From the NCBI RefSeq assembly GCF_944324935.1, contig NZ_CALUYG010000009.1, positions 1 through 63,513 of the forward strand: 63,513 bases of DNA, read 5' to 3'. Both the position numbers and the translations under genes were made by a program. The DNA is from an uncultured Desulfovibrio sp. (GTDB lineage Bacteria > Desulfobacterota > Desulfovibrionia > Desulfovibrionales > Desulfovibrionaceae). The first letter of the stretch is position 1. Each line of letters opens with the position of its first letter. The notes under the pieces are model-generated. The model was given only the letters and a program-made list of their open reading frames with translations. It was not told the origin of the DNA and ran no database searches. Below are positions 18,886 to 25,476 of this stretch, one piece after another.

Positions 18886-20193
18886 TCAGCGCAGCGACGT
18901 ATTTATTTTGCCGATATAGTAGAAGAACCGGGCGCGCGCGCTCTGAAATTCCCGCAGGGCCTCGCTGGCGTCGGTCTCCGCCTGACTGAGCGTGAGCTGG
19001 GCGTCCATCAGTTCGGTGATGGTGCCGACGCTGGTCATGTAGCGCTTGCTCGCCATATCGTAGTTTTCCTGCGCGGCCACGATGCCGGCCCGCGTGGTCT
19101 GGATGAGCTCGCGGGCGGCGTTGATGTCGAGCAGGGCCCGTATGACGTCCGTACGCGCGCCGGCCACGGCATCCTCGAAGTCCTTTTGCAGGGATTCGGC
19201 CCGCTTTTTCTCGGCAAGGCTGGCAAAGGTCGTCTGCCCGCCGCTGAAGACTTCCCAGCTGAAGCTGATGCCGGCCGCCCAGTAGCGGCGGGTATAGTCG
19301 GAAAAGCGCTTCTCGTCATAATCCCGGCTGTACTTCATGCTGTCCAGCGTGGCGTCCACGCGCGGCAGATATTCTCCCAGCCGGATGTTCATGTCCTTGT
19401 AGGCCATCTGCACGGTCTTTTGCGCGATGACAAGATCGGGGCGGTATTTGAGGGCCGCCTTGATGGCCTCCAGCTCGCTGTAGGCGACCGCCGTGCCGTA
19501 GTCGGCCAGATCGCCCCTGTAGTCCGCCTCCTGTCCGTCCTTCAGGCCCAGATATTTGGCGAGCTGCACCTCGGCGTTGCGGATGTCGTTTTTGACGCGG
19601 ATGACCTGCTGTTCGGCCCGCAGCAGCTCCGTCTTGTTCTGCAGCACGTTGGCGTACGGGGCCATGCCCACCTTGACGAACTGTTCCGCCGCATGGAGTT
19701 GTGTCTTGATGCGTTCGACGGCCTTGTCGGCGCTTTTCCTGTCTTCGCGCAGCTTGAGGAGCTGCAGGAACTGAAGCTGCACATTGCAGGCAAGTTCGTG
19801 CTGCGCCTGCTGATGCCGCGCCTTTTCCACCTCCACGGCGATGCGGGATTTCTGAAGGCCGTTCAGATGGCTGAAGCCCGCAAAGAGCGACAGGCTCAGG
19901 CGCGCGCCGCTGTTCCAGGTACGCGCACTGAGATCATCGACGCTGTAGGCCTGCTGCTCATCAAAGTTGCTGACCCGGTTATACGAGCTGATCAGGCTGA
20001 CGCGCGGCCAGAAGTAGCTTTGCGCCACGCCGACGTTCATGCGGGCCTGCTCCAGCAGGAGGAGCTTGGCCTCCACGCCGGGATTGTTCCTGAGCGCCAG
20101 TTCCACCGCCTGTTCCAGGCTGAGGCTTTGTCGGGCATGGGCCGGCAGCGGCAGCAGGCAGCAGATGAGGAAGGCAAGAAGGATGTGTTTCAT
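18886..20193 (-). CDS. TolC-family outer-membrane channel of the type I secretion system
   Basis: This 435-residue protein has a signal peptide (KHILLAFLICCLLPLPAHA) and OEP repeats: SLSLEQAVELALRNNPGVEAKLLLLEQAR (about residues 23-51), long coiled-coil helices with FVKVGMAPYANVLQNKTELLRAEQQ, and the C-terminal RYMTSVGTITELMDAQLTLSQAETDASEALREFQSARARFFYYIGK. It forms the outer-membrane duct for the exporter and HlyD encoded just upstream. The start at 20193 gives the signal peptide; the long upstream opening is read-through of the previous gene. The Shine-Dalgarno is weak, so coupling to the preceding gene (10-base gap) is likely. Confidence 0.9.
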   Translation of the reverse strand: MKHILLAFLICCLLPLPAHARQSLSLEQAVELALRNNPGVEAKLLLLEQARMNVGVAQSYFWPRVSLISSYNRVSNFDEQQAYSVDDLSARTWNSGARLSLSLFAGFSHLNGLQKSRIAVEVEKARHQQAQHELACNVQLQFLQLLKLREDRKSADKAVERIKTQLHAAEQFVKVGMAPYANVLQNKTELLRAEQQVIRVKNDIRNAEVQLAKYLGLKDGQEADYRGDLADYGTAVAYSELEAIKAALKYRPDLVIAQKTVQMAYKDMNIRLGEYLPRVDATLDSMKYSRDYDEKRFSDYTRRYWAAGISFSWEVFSGGQTTFASLAEKKRAESLQKDFEDAVAGARTDVIRALLDINAARELIQTTRAGIVAAQENYDMASKRYMTSVGTITELMDAQLTLSQAETDASEALREFQSARARFFYYIGKINTSLR

Positions 20194-20203
20194 GGGGCGA
20201 CAC

Positions 20204-21217
20204 CTAGGGGGCGAGGTTGGCCCGGCGGGGAGCGCGGGCGGTCCGGGGAACAAGGTAGACGGACTTGCCGCCGGCGGTGCGAAAGGCGAGACTGTCGCCG
20301 ACGGTTTTCCAGGAGACGGCCTCCAGCAGACGCAGCACGTCCGTTTCGTCCAGCAGGCGGAGCATGCGGCCTTCCTCTTCCGTCGGTTCGAAGCGGATGC
20401 CGCTCTCCGGGCCGAGGCGGTAGCGTGCTTCGGCACGCAGCCCGGCCCCGGCAAGGACGATGCTGCCCTCCCGCGGGCCGTGGGCGCGGAAGGTGCAGAG
20501 GACGGGCCGGGCCGGGTCCTGCCGCTCCAGCAGCCAGGGAGCCGTGCCGCAGACGTCGGCGAAGGACGGCTGCCGGGCCATGAGGCCGGACGGGATGCGG
20601 GCGGACTGCGCGCGCAGGCTTTCCACCACCAGCCCGTCATGGCGCAGCCGGGCCATGAGCTCCACAAACAGGGGCGTTTGCGGCTCCGGCCCGTCCGGCA
20701 TGCCCAGCACGGCAAGGTCGAGGCCGCTGCCGCTTTCCCGCAGGAGCAGGCGGCCGTCCGCGCCGTCATGCAGGACGCCCATGAGGCGGACCGGCGTCAC
20801 GCGCAGCGCTTCCCGCTCCAGCACGAAGAGGACGGAGGGCGCACCGGGCCAGGGGGCCATATCCAGATAGACGGTTCCCCGGCCGCCGATCTGTGCGCGG
20901 CGGTGCAGGCCGTAGGGATTGTCCAGCAGCAGATGGGCCCCGTCGCCGGACTGCCGCCAGCTGCCGCTGACGCTCGCCAGCAGGACGGATCCGCCCCTGT
21001 GCCGGACCTGCGTTTGCAGGATGAACAGGTCATCGTTCAGCAGGCGGAGTTCCAGCTCCACCTCCCTGCCGTCCACGTTCGCGCGGGCAACGCAGGACAC
21101 CCCTGCCGGCAGCCGCGGGAAGGCCGCGGCCAGGGCCCGGCCCACGGGCCAGACGAGGAAGACGGCGAGAAAAACGACGAGGAAGGCGGCAGGGACAAAC
21201 GCGGGCGGACGTCGCAT
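20204..21217 (-). CDS. Unknown exported or anchored protein in the type I secretion operon
   Basis: This 337-residue protein is not recognised. Its N-terminus is a signal or anchor (RRPPAFVPAAFLVVFLAVFLVWPVGRALA, about residues 2-30). The body is mixed beta/alpha with several Leu-rich strands (VELELRLLNDDLFILQTQV, GRGTVYLDMAPWPGAPSVLFVLEREALRV), and one segment (CGTAPWLLERQDPARPVLCTF, about residues 205-225) has a Cys pair. It begins 1 base after the hlyD stop and ends 10 bases before tolC, so it is almost certainly part of the export operon. It may be a periplasmic helper for the RTX substrate or an outer-surface retention factor; both are guesses. Confidence 0.7.
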   Translation of the reverse strand: MRRPPAFVPAAFLVVFLAVFLVWPVGRALAAAFPRLPAGVSCVARANVDGREVELELRLLNDDLFILQTQVRHRGGSVLLASVSGSWRQSGDGAHLLLDNPYGLHRRAQIGGRGTVYLDMAPWPGAPSVLFVLEREALRVTPVRLMGVLHDGADGRLLLRESGSGLDLAVLGMPDGPEPQTPLFVELMARLRHDGLVVESLRAQSARIPSGLMARQPSFADVCGTAPWLLERQDPARPVLCTFRAHGPREGSIVLAGAGLRAEARYRLGPESGIRFEPTEEEGRMLRLLDETDVLRLLEAVSWKTVGDSLAFRTAGGKSVYLVPRTARAPRRANLAP

Positions 21218-21218
21218 G

Positions 21219-22601
21219 TCAATCCCGCAGGGCGCGGTCCCAGCTCTTGAGCAGCGGCTCCATGATGTAGAAGAGGACGCTGCGCTGCTTTGTGGTGATG
21301 AACACCGTGACGGGCATGCCCGGCGAGAGGTAGGCGTTTTCCTTCCTGAGCGCCGCGGGATCGATCTCCACATGGCAGAGATAATAGGGCATGACCCCGC
21401 CGGGGGTCTGCTGCTCCAGCCGGTCGGCGGAAACATAGGTGACCCGCGCCGGGATGTGCGGCACAAGGCGCGTATCAAAGGCGTCAAGCTGCACCAGCGC
21501 ATCCTGTCCGGCGTAGACCTCGGTAATCTTGTTGACCGGGACCTGCGTCTCCACGATGAGGGGCGTATTTTCCGGCACGATGTCCATGAGCGGTTCGCCG
21601 GGCTTGACCACGCCGCCGCGCGAATGCACCTTGAGATCCACCACCTTGCCCGCCACCGGGGCCGTCACCTGCAGGCGGCTCTTGGCGTCCTTGAGGGGCC
21701 GCAGGCGTTCGCGGGTCTGGGCCATCTCGTTCTGGAGCCGGCCCAGATCGGCCGTGGCCGTGGCCACGAACTGATTACGCAGATCCTCCATACGCAGTTT
21801 GAGTTCCGTGGCCCGCTGCCGGGCCTCGGCCACGGACTGCCGCAGCTGACCGCGGCTGCCCTCATGGGTGGCGAGGTTGCGCTCCAGCTCCAGTATCTGG
21901 GATTTTTCCAGATAGCGCTGGCGGAACAGCTCGCGCTTGGCGTTCAGCTCTTCCCGCAGGGTGGCTATGATCTTGGTCTCGGCGGCGATCTGGTCCTGGA
22001 AGCCCGCCACCTGGGCATCGAGCTGGGCTATCTGCGTCTCGATGAGCGAGAGCTGGCCGCGCAGGGCATCACGCCGGCTCTCGAAAATCTTGCTTTCGTT
22101 GGCGAGCACATCGGCGCAGTGCAGCTCGTCCGCCATGTCCCGGAGCTCGTCGGGCCAGATGAGCTCCGGCCCGAGCACCTTTTCCACGGCGGCGCGCTCG
22201 CCGGCGGCCAGCTGCGCCACGAGCTGCTGTTGCAGCATGGCGGTGGAGGCGTCCACCTGCACGGACTGCAGGGTGATGAGCGGCTGTCCGAGGCGGACGC
22301 TCTCCCCTTCGCGCACGAGGATGTCCTCCACGATGCCGCCTTCCAGATGCTGGACGGTCTTGCGTTCCGACTCGATCTTGATCTTGCCGGGAGCGACCAC
22401 CGCGCCGCTGATCTGGCCGAACACGGCCCACAGCCCCATGCCGCCGAAAAAGAGCAGGATGATGCACAGCCCCTGCCGGATGATGCGGTTGGGGTCCTCC
22501 ACCTCATTGCCCTTGCTCTCGCGGGCCACGACGTCGGAAAGGGGGCGGATGGCGGTCGTCTCGAGGAAGCGGAGGGCTTTTTCAAGGAATCGCTTAGCCA
22601 T
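21219..22601 (-). CDS. HlyD-family membrane-fusion protein of the type I secretion system
   Basis: This 460-residue protein has a cytoplasmic N-terminus, one membrane helix (GLCIILLFFGGMGLWAVF, about residues 45-62), the lipoyl/barrel-sandwich half VAPGKIKIESERKTVQHLEGGIVEDILVREGESV (about residues 70-103), a long coiled coil (about residues 120-300) and the second half RLQVTAPVAGKVVDLKVHSRGGVVKPGEPLMDIVP. It ends with the usual GMPVTVFITTKQRSVLFYIMEPL. It links the ABC exporter to TolC. The start is Met 22601, overlapping the exporter's stop by 8 bases. Confidence 0.93.
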   Translation of the reverse strand: MAKRFLEKALRFLETTAIRPLSDVVARESKGNEVEDPNRIIRQGLCIILLFFGGMGLWAVFGQISGAVVAPGKIKIESERKTVQHLEGGIVEDILVREGESVRLGQPLITLQSVQVDASTAMLQQQLVAQLAAGERAAVEKVLGPELIWPDELRDMADELHCADVLANESKIFESRRDALRGQLSLIETQIAQLDAQVAGFQDQIAAETKIIATLREELNAKRELFRQRYLEKSQILELERNLATHEGSRGQLRQSVAEARQRATELKLRMEDLRNQFVATATADLGRLQNEMAQTRERLRPLKDAKSRLQVTAPVAGKVVDLKVHSRGGVVKPGEPLMDIVPENTPLIVETQVPVNKITEVYAGQDALVQLDAFDTRLVPHIPARVTYVSADRLEQQTPGGVMPYYLCHVEIDPAALRKENAYLSPGMPVTVFITTKQRSVLFYIMEPLLKSWDRALRD

Positions 22602-24348
22602 GCTGCACCTCCCCGGCGGCATTTGCCGCGGGCGGCGGGGGCACGGCCGCCTGTCCGCCGCCGGCAACGGCGTTTTGCCGGGCTGCCCCGGCCGTCCGGG
22701 CGTTGGCCTCGGCGAGCTGTTGCAGCACCTGCTGACGGCTGCCGCACAGGGTGATCCGCCCGTCCTGCATGACGAGGATGTTGTCCACCAGCGCGAGGAT
22801 GTCCGGCCGGTGCGTCACGAGCACCACGGTGCTCCCCCGCTGCTTGCAATTCTGGATGGCAAGGCGCAGCGAGGCTTCGCCCTCTTCGTCAAGGTTGGAA
22901 TTGGGTTCATCCAGCACCACAAGGCGCGGGTCGCCGTAGAGGGCGCGGGCAAGGCCGATGCGCTGCCGCTGCCCGCCGGAAAGCGCGCCCCCGAGCTCGC
23001 CGATCTGGGTATCGTAGCCGTGGGGCAGGCGCAGGATCATCTGATGGACGCCGGCCTGCTGTGCGGCCGCGATGACGGCCCGGGAGTCCACTTCGCCCAT
23101 GCGGGCGATATTCTCGGCCACGGTCCCGGCAAAGAGCTCCACATCCTGCGGCAGATAGCCGATGAAGGGGCCCAGCCGCTCGGGGTCCCAGTTCGCGATG
23201 TCCGCGCCGTCGATGCGCACCTTGCCGGCCGTGGGCTGCCAGATGTTGAGCAGCAGCTTGCAGAAGGTGGACTTGCCGGCCGCGCTGGGGCCGATGATGG
23301 CCAGCGCCTGCCCGGCCAGCATGCGGAAGCTCATGCCCCGGATGACCTGCCGCTGCCCCACGGCAAAATAGAGGTTCTCCACCGCTATCTCCCCGCGCGG
23401 ATCCGGCAGATGCATGTTGTTGGGCCGTATGGTCGCGTCAAGGGTGGCTTTCAGCCGCTTGTAGGCGGCCAGCGCATCGAGGGACTGGCGATAGGTGGCC
23501 ATTGCCTGATCTATGGGGGCCAGCGCCCGCCCCATGATGATGGAGGCGGCGATCATCACCCCGGCCGTCGTCTGATGCTGTACGGTCAGGTAGGCCCCCA
23601 CGGCGTAAATGGCGACCTGCAGGCCGACCCTCAGGGCCTTGCTCACGGCATGGATGAGGCCGGCCGCGCGGCTTGCGCGGGTCTGGAGGCGGATGATGGC
23701 GTCATTGACCTTGCGCCAGCGGCGGGAGACGTTGCCCGCCATGCCCAGGGCCCGCACGATGCTCGCATTGCGCATGGCGGTTTCGGTGAAGCGGGAGGCA
23801 TGCAGATTGAGTTTGGTGGCCGCTTCGAGCCGCTTGCGGGTGAGGCGCTCCGTACCGATGCCCAGGATGAACACCAGCACGCCGCCAGCCACGGCCACGC
23901 CGCCGAGCAGCGGATGCAGGATGAAGATGAGCAGGAAGTAAATGGGCATCCACGGCACGTCGAAAAAGGCGAAGACCGCGCTGCCGCCCAGAAAGTTCCG
24001 CAGGGTCTGCACGTCGCGGGGGCTGCCCTGCTCGCCTCTGACGCCTTCGGGCGCGGCGGCGGCCAGCAGGGAGCGGTAGAGGACGTCCTCGCCCAGCATG
24101 TCGTCGAAGGCTATGCCCGCGCGCACGAGCAGGCGGGAGCGTATCCATTCCAGCAGGGCCATGACCACAAGGCAGATGACCGCGGCAAGCGTGATGACCG
24201 CCAGGGTGGACAGATTGTAGCTGGTGAGCACCTTGTCGTAGACCTGCAACATATAGATGGAGAAGGTGAGCTGCAGGACATTGATGAACAGGCTGAAAAA
24301 GAAGGCGTAGCCAAAAAAGCGTCGGCAGGCGATCAGGAATGCGTGCAT
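22594..24348 (-). CDS. PrtD-type type I secretion ABC exporter (permease/ATPase)
   Basis: This 584-residue exporter has a membrane domain (about residues 1-300, starting FLIACRRFFGYAFFFSLFIN) and an ATPase domain with Walker A GPSAAGKST (residues 353-361), signature LSGGQRQRIGLARAL and Walker B LVVLDEPNSNLD. There is no N-terminal peptidase domain, as in PrtD-type exporters of RTX proteins with C-terminal signals. The start at ATG 24348 matches the N-terminus of a truncated paralogue at 52.7 kb. GTG 24375 is also in frame. The C-terminus is an unusual Ala/Pro-rich tail (VPPPPAANAAGEVQHG). The natural substrate is likely the RTX protein encoded across the invertible segment. Confidence 0.93.
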   Translation of the reverse strand: MHAFLIACRRFFGYAFFFSLFINVLQLTFSIYMLQVYDKVLTSYNLSTLAVITLAAVICLVVMALLEWIRSRLLVRAGIAFDDMLGEDVLYRSLLAAAAPEGVRGEQGSPRDVQTLRNFLGGSAVFAFFDVPWMPIYFLLIFILHPLLGGVAVAGGVLVFILGIGTERLTRKRLEAATKLNLHASRFTETAMRNASIVRALGMAGNVSRRWRKVNDAIIRLQTRASRAAGLIHAVSKALRVGLQVAIYAVGAYLTVQHQTTAGVMIAASIIMGRALAPIDQAMATYRQSLDALAAYKRLKATLDATIRPNNMHLPDPRGEIAVENLYFAVGQRQVIRGMSFRMLAGQALAIIGPSAAGKSTFCKLLLNIWQPTAGKVRIDGADIANWDPERLGPFIGYLPQDVELFAGTVAENIARMGEVDSRAVIAAAQQAGVHQMILRLPHGYDTQIGELGGALSGGQRQRIGLARALYGDPRLVVLDEPNSNLDEEGEASLRLAIQNCKQRGSTVVLVTHRPDILALVDNILVMQDGRITLCGSRQQVLQQLAEANARTAGAARQNAVAGGGQAAVPPPPAANAAGEVQHG

Positions 24349-24418
24349 GGGGTCTCTTGTCTGGCTGGTCGCCACGGCGAAGAACGGGAAACGCCGGTTC
24401 AGGTGGAACGATGGCGTA

Positions 24419-24446
24419 TATATAAGCAGCGGCCGGGGCTTGTCCA
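24419..24446 (-). promoter_or_regulatory. Predicted sigma70 promoter of the export operon
   Basis: Read on the - strand, TGGACA (24446-24441) is followed 16 bases later by TATATA (24424-24419). It lies about 70 bases upstream of the exporter ATG and outside the invertible segment, so the export operon should be transcribed whatever the orientation of that segment. Confidence 0.5.
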
Positions 24447-24459
24447 GACTATGGACGCG

Positions 24460-24485
24460 AAAAAAGACCCGAAGGCATTGCCTTC
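24460..24485 (-). terminator. Leftward terminator between the invertible segment and the export promoter
   Basis: On the - strand the hairpin GAAGGC-aat-GCCTTC (24485-24471) is followed by gggtc and six T (24465-24460). It would stop transcripts leaving the left end of the invertible segment before they reach the exporter's own promoter. The stem is short (6 bp), so strength is uncertain. Confidence 0.5.
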
Positions 24486-24579
24486 AGTAAAAAAGAGGCT
24501 ATGTTGACCTTTGCCGCAAAACCCATGCGCATCCCACGGAAAGGCGCGCCACCTTTCCCGTATGGCTGCGCGCCGAACT

Positions 24580-24607
24580 GACACACAGGGGTACACCCAA
24601 ATGTGAC
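24580..24607. repeat. Left inverted recombination site of the invertible segment
   Basis: This 28-bp imperfect dyad has 13-base arms around a central ac (24593-24594 on the + strand); its arms match each other at 9 of 13 positions. Read on the - strand it contains catttgggtgtaccc, identical to the right site. 19 of 20 bases (tgtcRcat...) agree between the two sites. The layout (two arms, 2-bp central core, opposite orientation of the two copies) is that of Hin/Gin/Pin-type crossover sites. Confidence 0.8.
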
Positions 24608-24626
24608 AATCCCAAGAGACACCTCT

Positions 24627-24655
24627 CCTGTAGCTGATCCCTGTTCCCTTGTCAA
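24627..24655 (-). promoter_or_regulatory. Outward promoter inside the invertible segment (facing left here)
   Basis: On the - strand a perfect TTGACA (24655-24650) is followed 17 bases later by TACAGG (24632-24627). It lies between the invertase gene's 3' end and the left site and points out of the segment. In this orientation it faces the leftward terminator at 24460-24485. After inversion it would face the RTX gene, with a leader of roughly 110 bases. The -35 box is ideal; the -10 box matches only 3 of 6. Confidence 0.5.
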
Positions 24656-24703
24656 ATATTTTTTCCCCTTTTCGGCGGCGGCCGGGGGATCACGGACATT
24701 TCC

Positions 24704-25258
24704 CTACCGGGCGCACTGTTTCAGGATGCGGTAAATGGACTGACGCGACATGCCGAACGTTCGGGCGATGCAGGCGACCGGCTCCTTCATGCGCTTGCGG
24801 CGGCAGATGTCCCGCACCTGCTCACTGGTCAGACGCGGCTTGCGGCCCTTGTATTTGCCCTTGGTGCGGGCGATGGCGATGCCTTCCCGCTGGCGTTCCC
24901 GTATGAACGCGCGCTCGAATTCAGCCACTGCGCCGATGATCTGCAAATGCAGCCGCTGGAAGGGCGAGGCGTCATCCGTAAAGATGAGGCGCTCCTTGTG
25001 GAAGCGCACGGTCACGCCGCGATCCGCCATCTCTTCCAGCAGATGCAGCAAGTCCCGCAGATTGCGCGTCAGCCTGTCGATGCTGTGTACATGCAGGGTA
25101 TCCCCCTGCCGCAATGCCGCCAGACATTCCCGCAGTTCAGGCCGGTTGGTATCGCCTCCGCTTACGGTGTCCAGAAAAACCTTGTCGAGTCGCACGCCCT
25201 CAAGCTGCCGTTCCGTATGCTGACCGCAGCTGCTGACGCGAACATAGCCTATATCCAT
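24704..25258 (-). CDS. Serine recombinase / DNA invertase (Hin/Pin-like)
   Basis: This 184-residue protein has a resolvase/invertase catalytic domain starting MDIGYVRVSSCGQHTERQ, with the nucleophile among the serines of VRVSS (residues 9-10). It has the conserved LRQGDTLHVHSIDRLTRNLRDLLHLLEE block, the QIIGAVAEFERAFIRERQREGIAIARTKGKYKGR hinge/E-helix (about residues 110-143), and a C-terminal helix-turn-helix (ACIARTFGMSRQSIYRILK). The start 25258 follows gaggagtttacag; a longer opening to 25438 crosses the right recombination site and is not used. It ends in TAG. It lies between two inverted sites and very likely inverts the segment that contains it. Confidence 0.93.
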   Translation of the reverse strand: MDIGYVRVSSCGQHTERQLEGVRLDKVFLDTVSGGDTNRPELRECLAALRQGDTLHVHSIDRLTRNLRDLLHLLEEMADRGVTVRFHKERLIFTDDASPFQRLHLQIIGAVAEFERAFIRERQREGIAIARTKGKYKGRKPRLTSEQVRDICRRKRMKEPVACIARTFGMSRQSIYRILKQCAR

Positions 25259-25382
25259 CTGTAAACTCCTCAAGCCGAACCCTGCCACGCAGGCCGCATC
25301 TCCCCTCCTGAAGGCCGTACGCCCGGAAGTCCGCGGCAAGCCTTTCCGAACAGTGCCAGGCGTTTTTGTTGGCGGAAAGGGT

Positions 25383-25410
25383 GTCGCATTTGGGTGTACC
25401 CAAGTGGGAC
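25383..25410. repeat. Right inverted recombination site of the invertible segment
   Basis: This 28-bp dyad has 13-base arms that match at 11 of 13 positions around a central gt (25396-25397). The inner 14 bases ttgggtgtacccaa are a perfect inverted repeat around that core. It is the inverted copy of the left site at 24580-24607. Recombination between cores would flip about 0.8 kb holding the invertase gene and the outward promoter. Confidence 0.8.
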
Positions 25411-25427
25411 GAAACAAGGGACCACCT

Positions 25428-25448
25428 TCAGGATACACGCTATCCTGA
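25428..25448 (+). promoter_or_regulatory. Hairpin in the RTX leader
   Basis: tcaggata (25428-25435) and tatcctga (25441-25448) form a perfect 8-bp inverted repeat around cacgc. It is followed, after 9 bases, by a run of seven T within caatttttttatgg, and then by the RTX Shine-Dalgarno. It may be an operator, a 5' stabilising hairpin, or a weak terminator/attenuator in the leader. Confidence 0.45.
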
Positions 25449-25476
25449 CAATATCAATTTTTTTATGGAGGATATC

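Noticed and set aside
18679-20583. 634-codon open frame on the + strand opposite tolC
   Set aside because: tolC on the - strand has a signal peptide and family motifs. The + strand frame has neither a ribosome site nor motifs.
25259-25438. 60-codon N-terminal extension of the invertase
   Set aside because: The family begins at MDIGYVRVSS, with a Shine-Dalgarno directly upstream. The extension crosses the recombination site.
25366-25476. N-terminal extension of the RTX protein from TTG 25366 across the right recombination site
   Set aside because: The start at 25477 has a good Shine-Dalgarno, and the first repeat begins just after it. The extension has no ribosome site and would change on inversion, though a variable N-terminus cannot be fully excluded.
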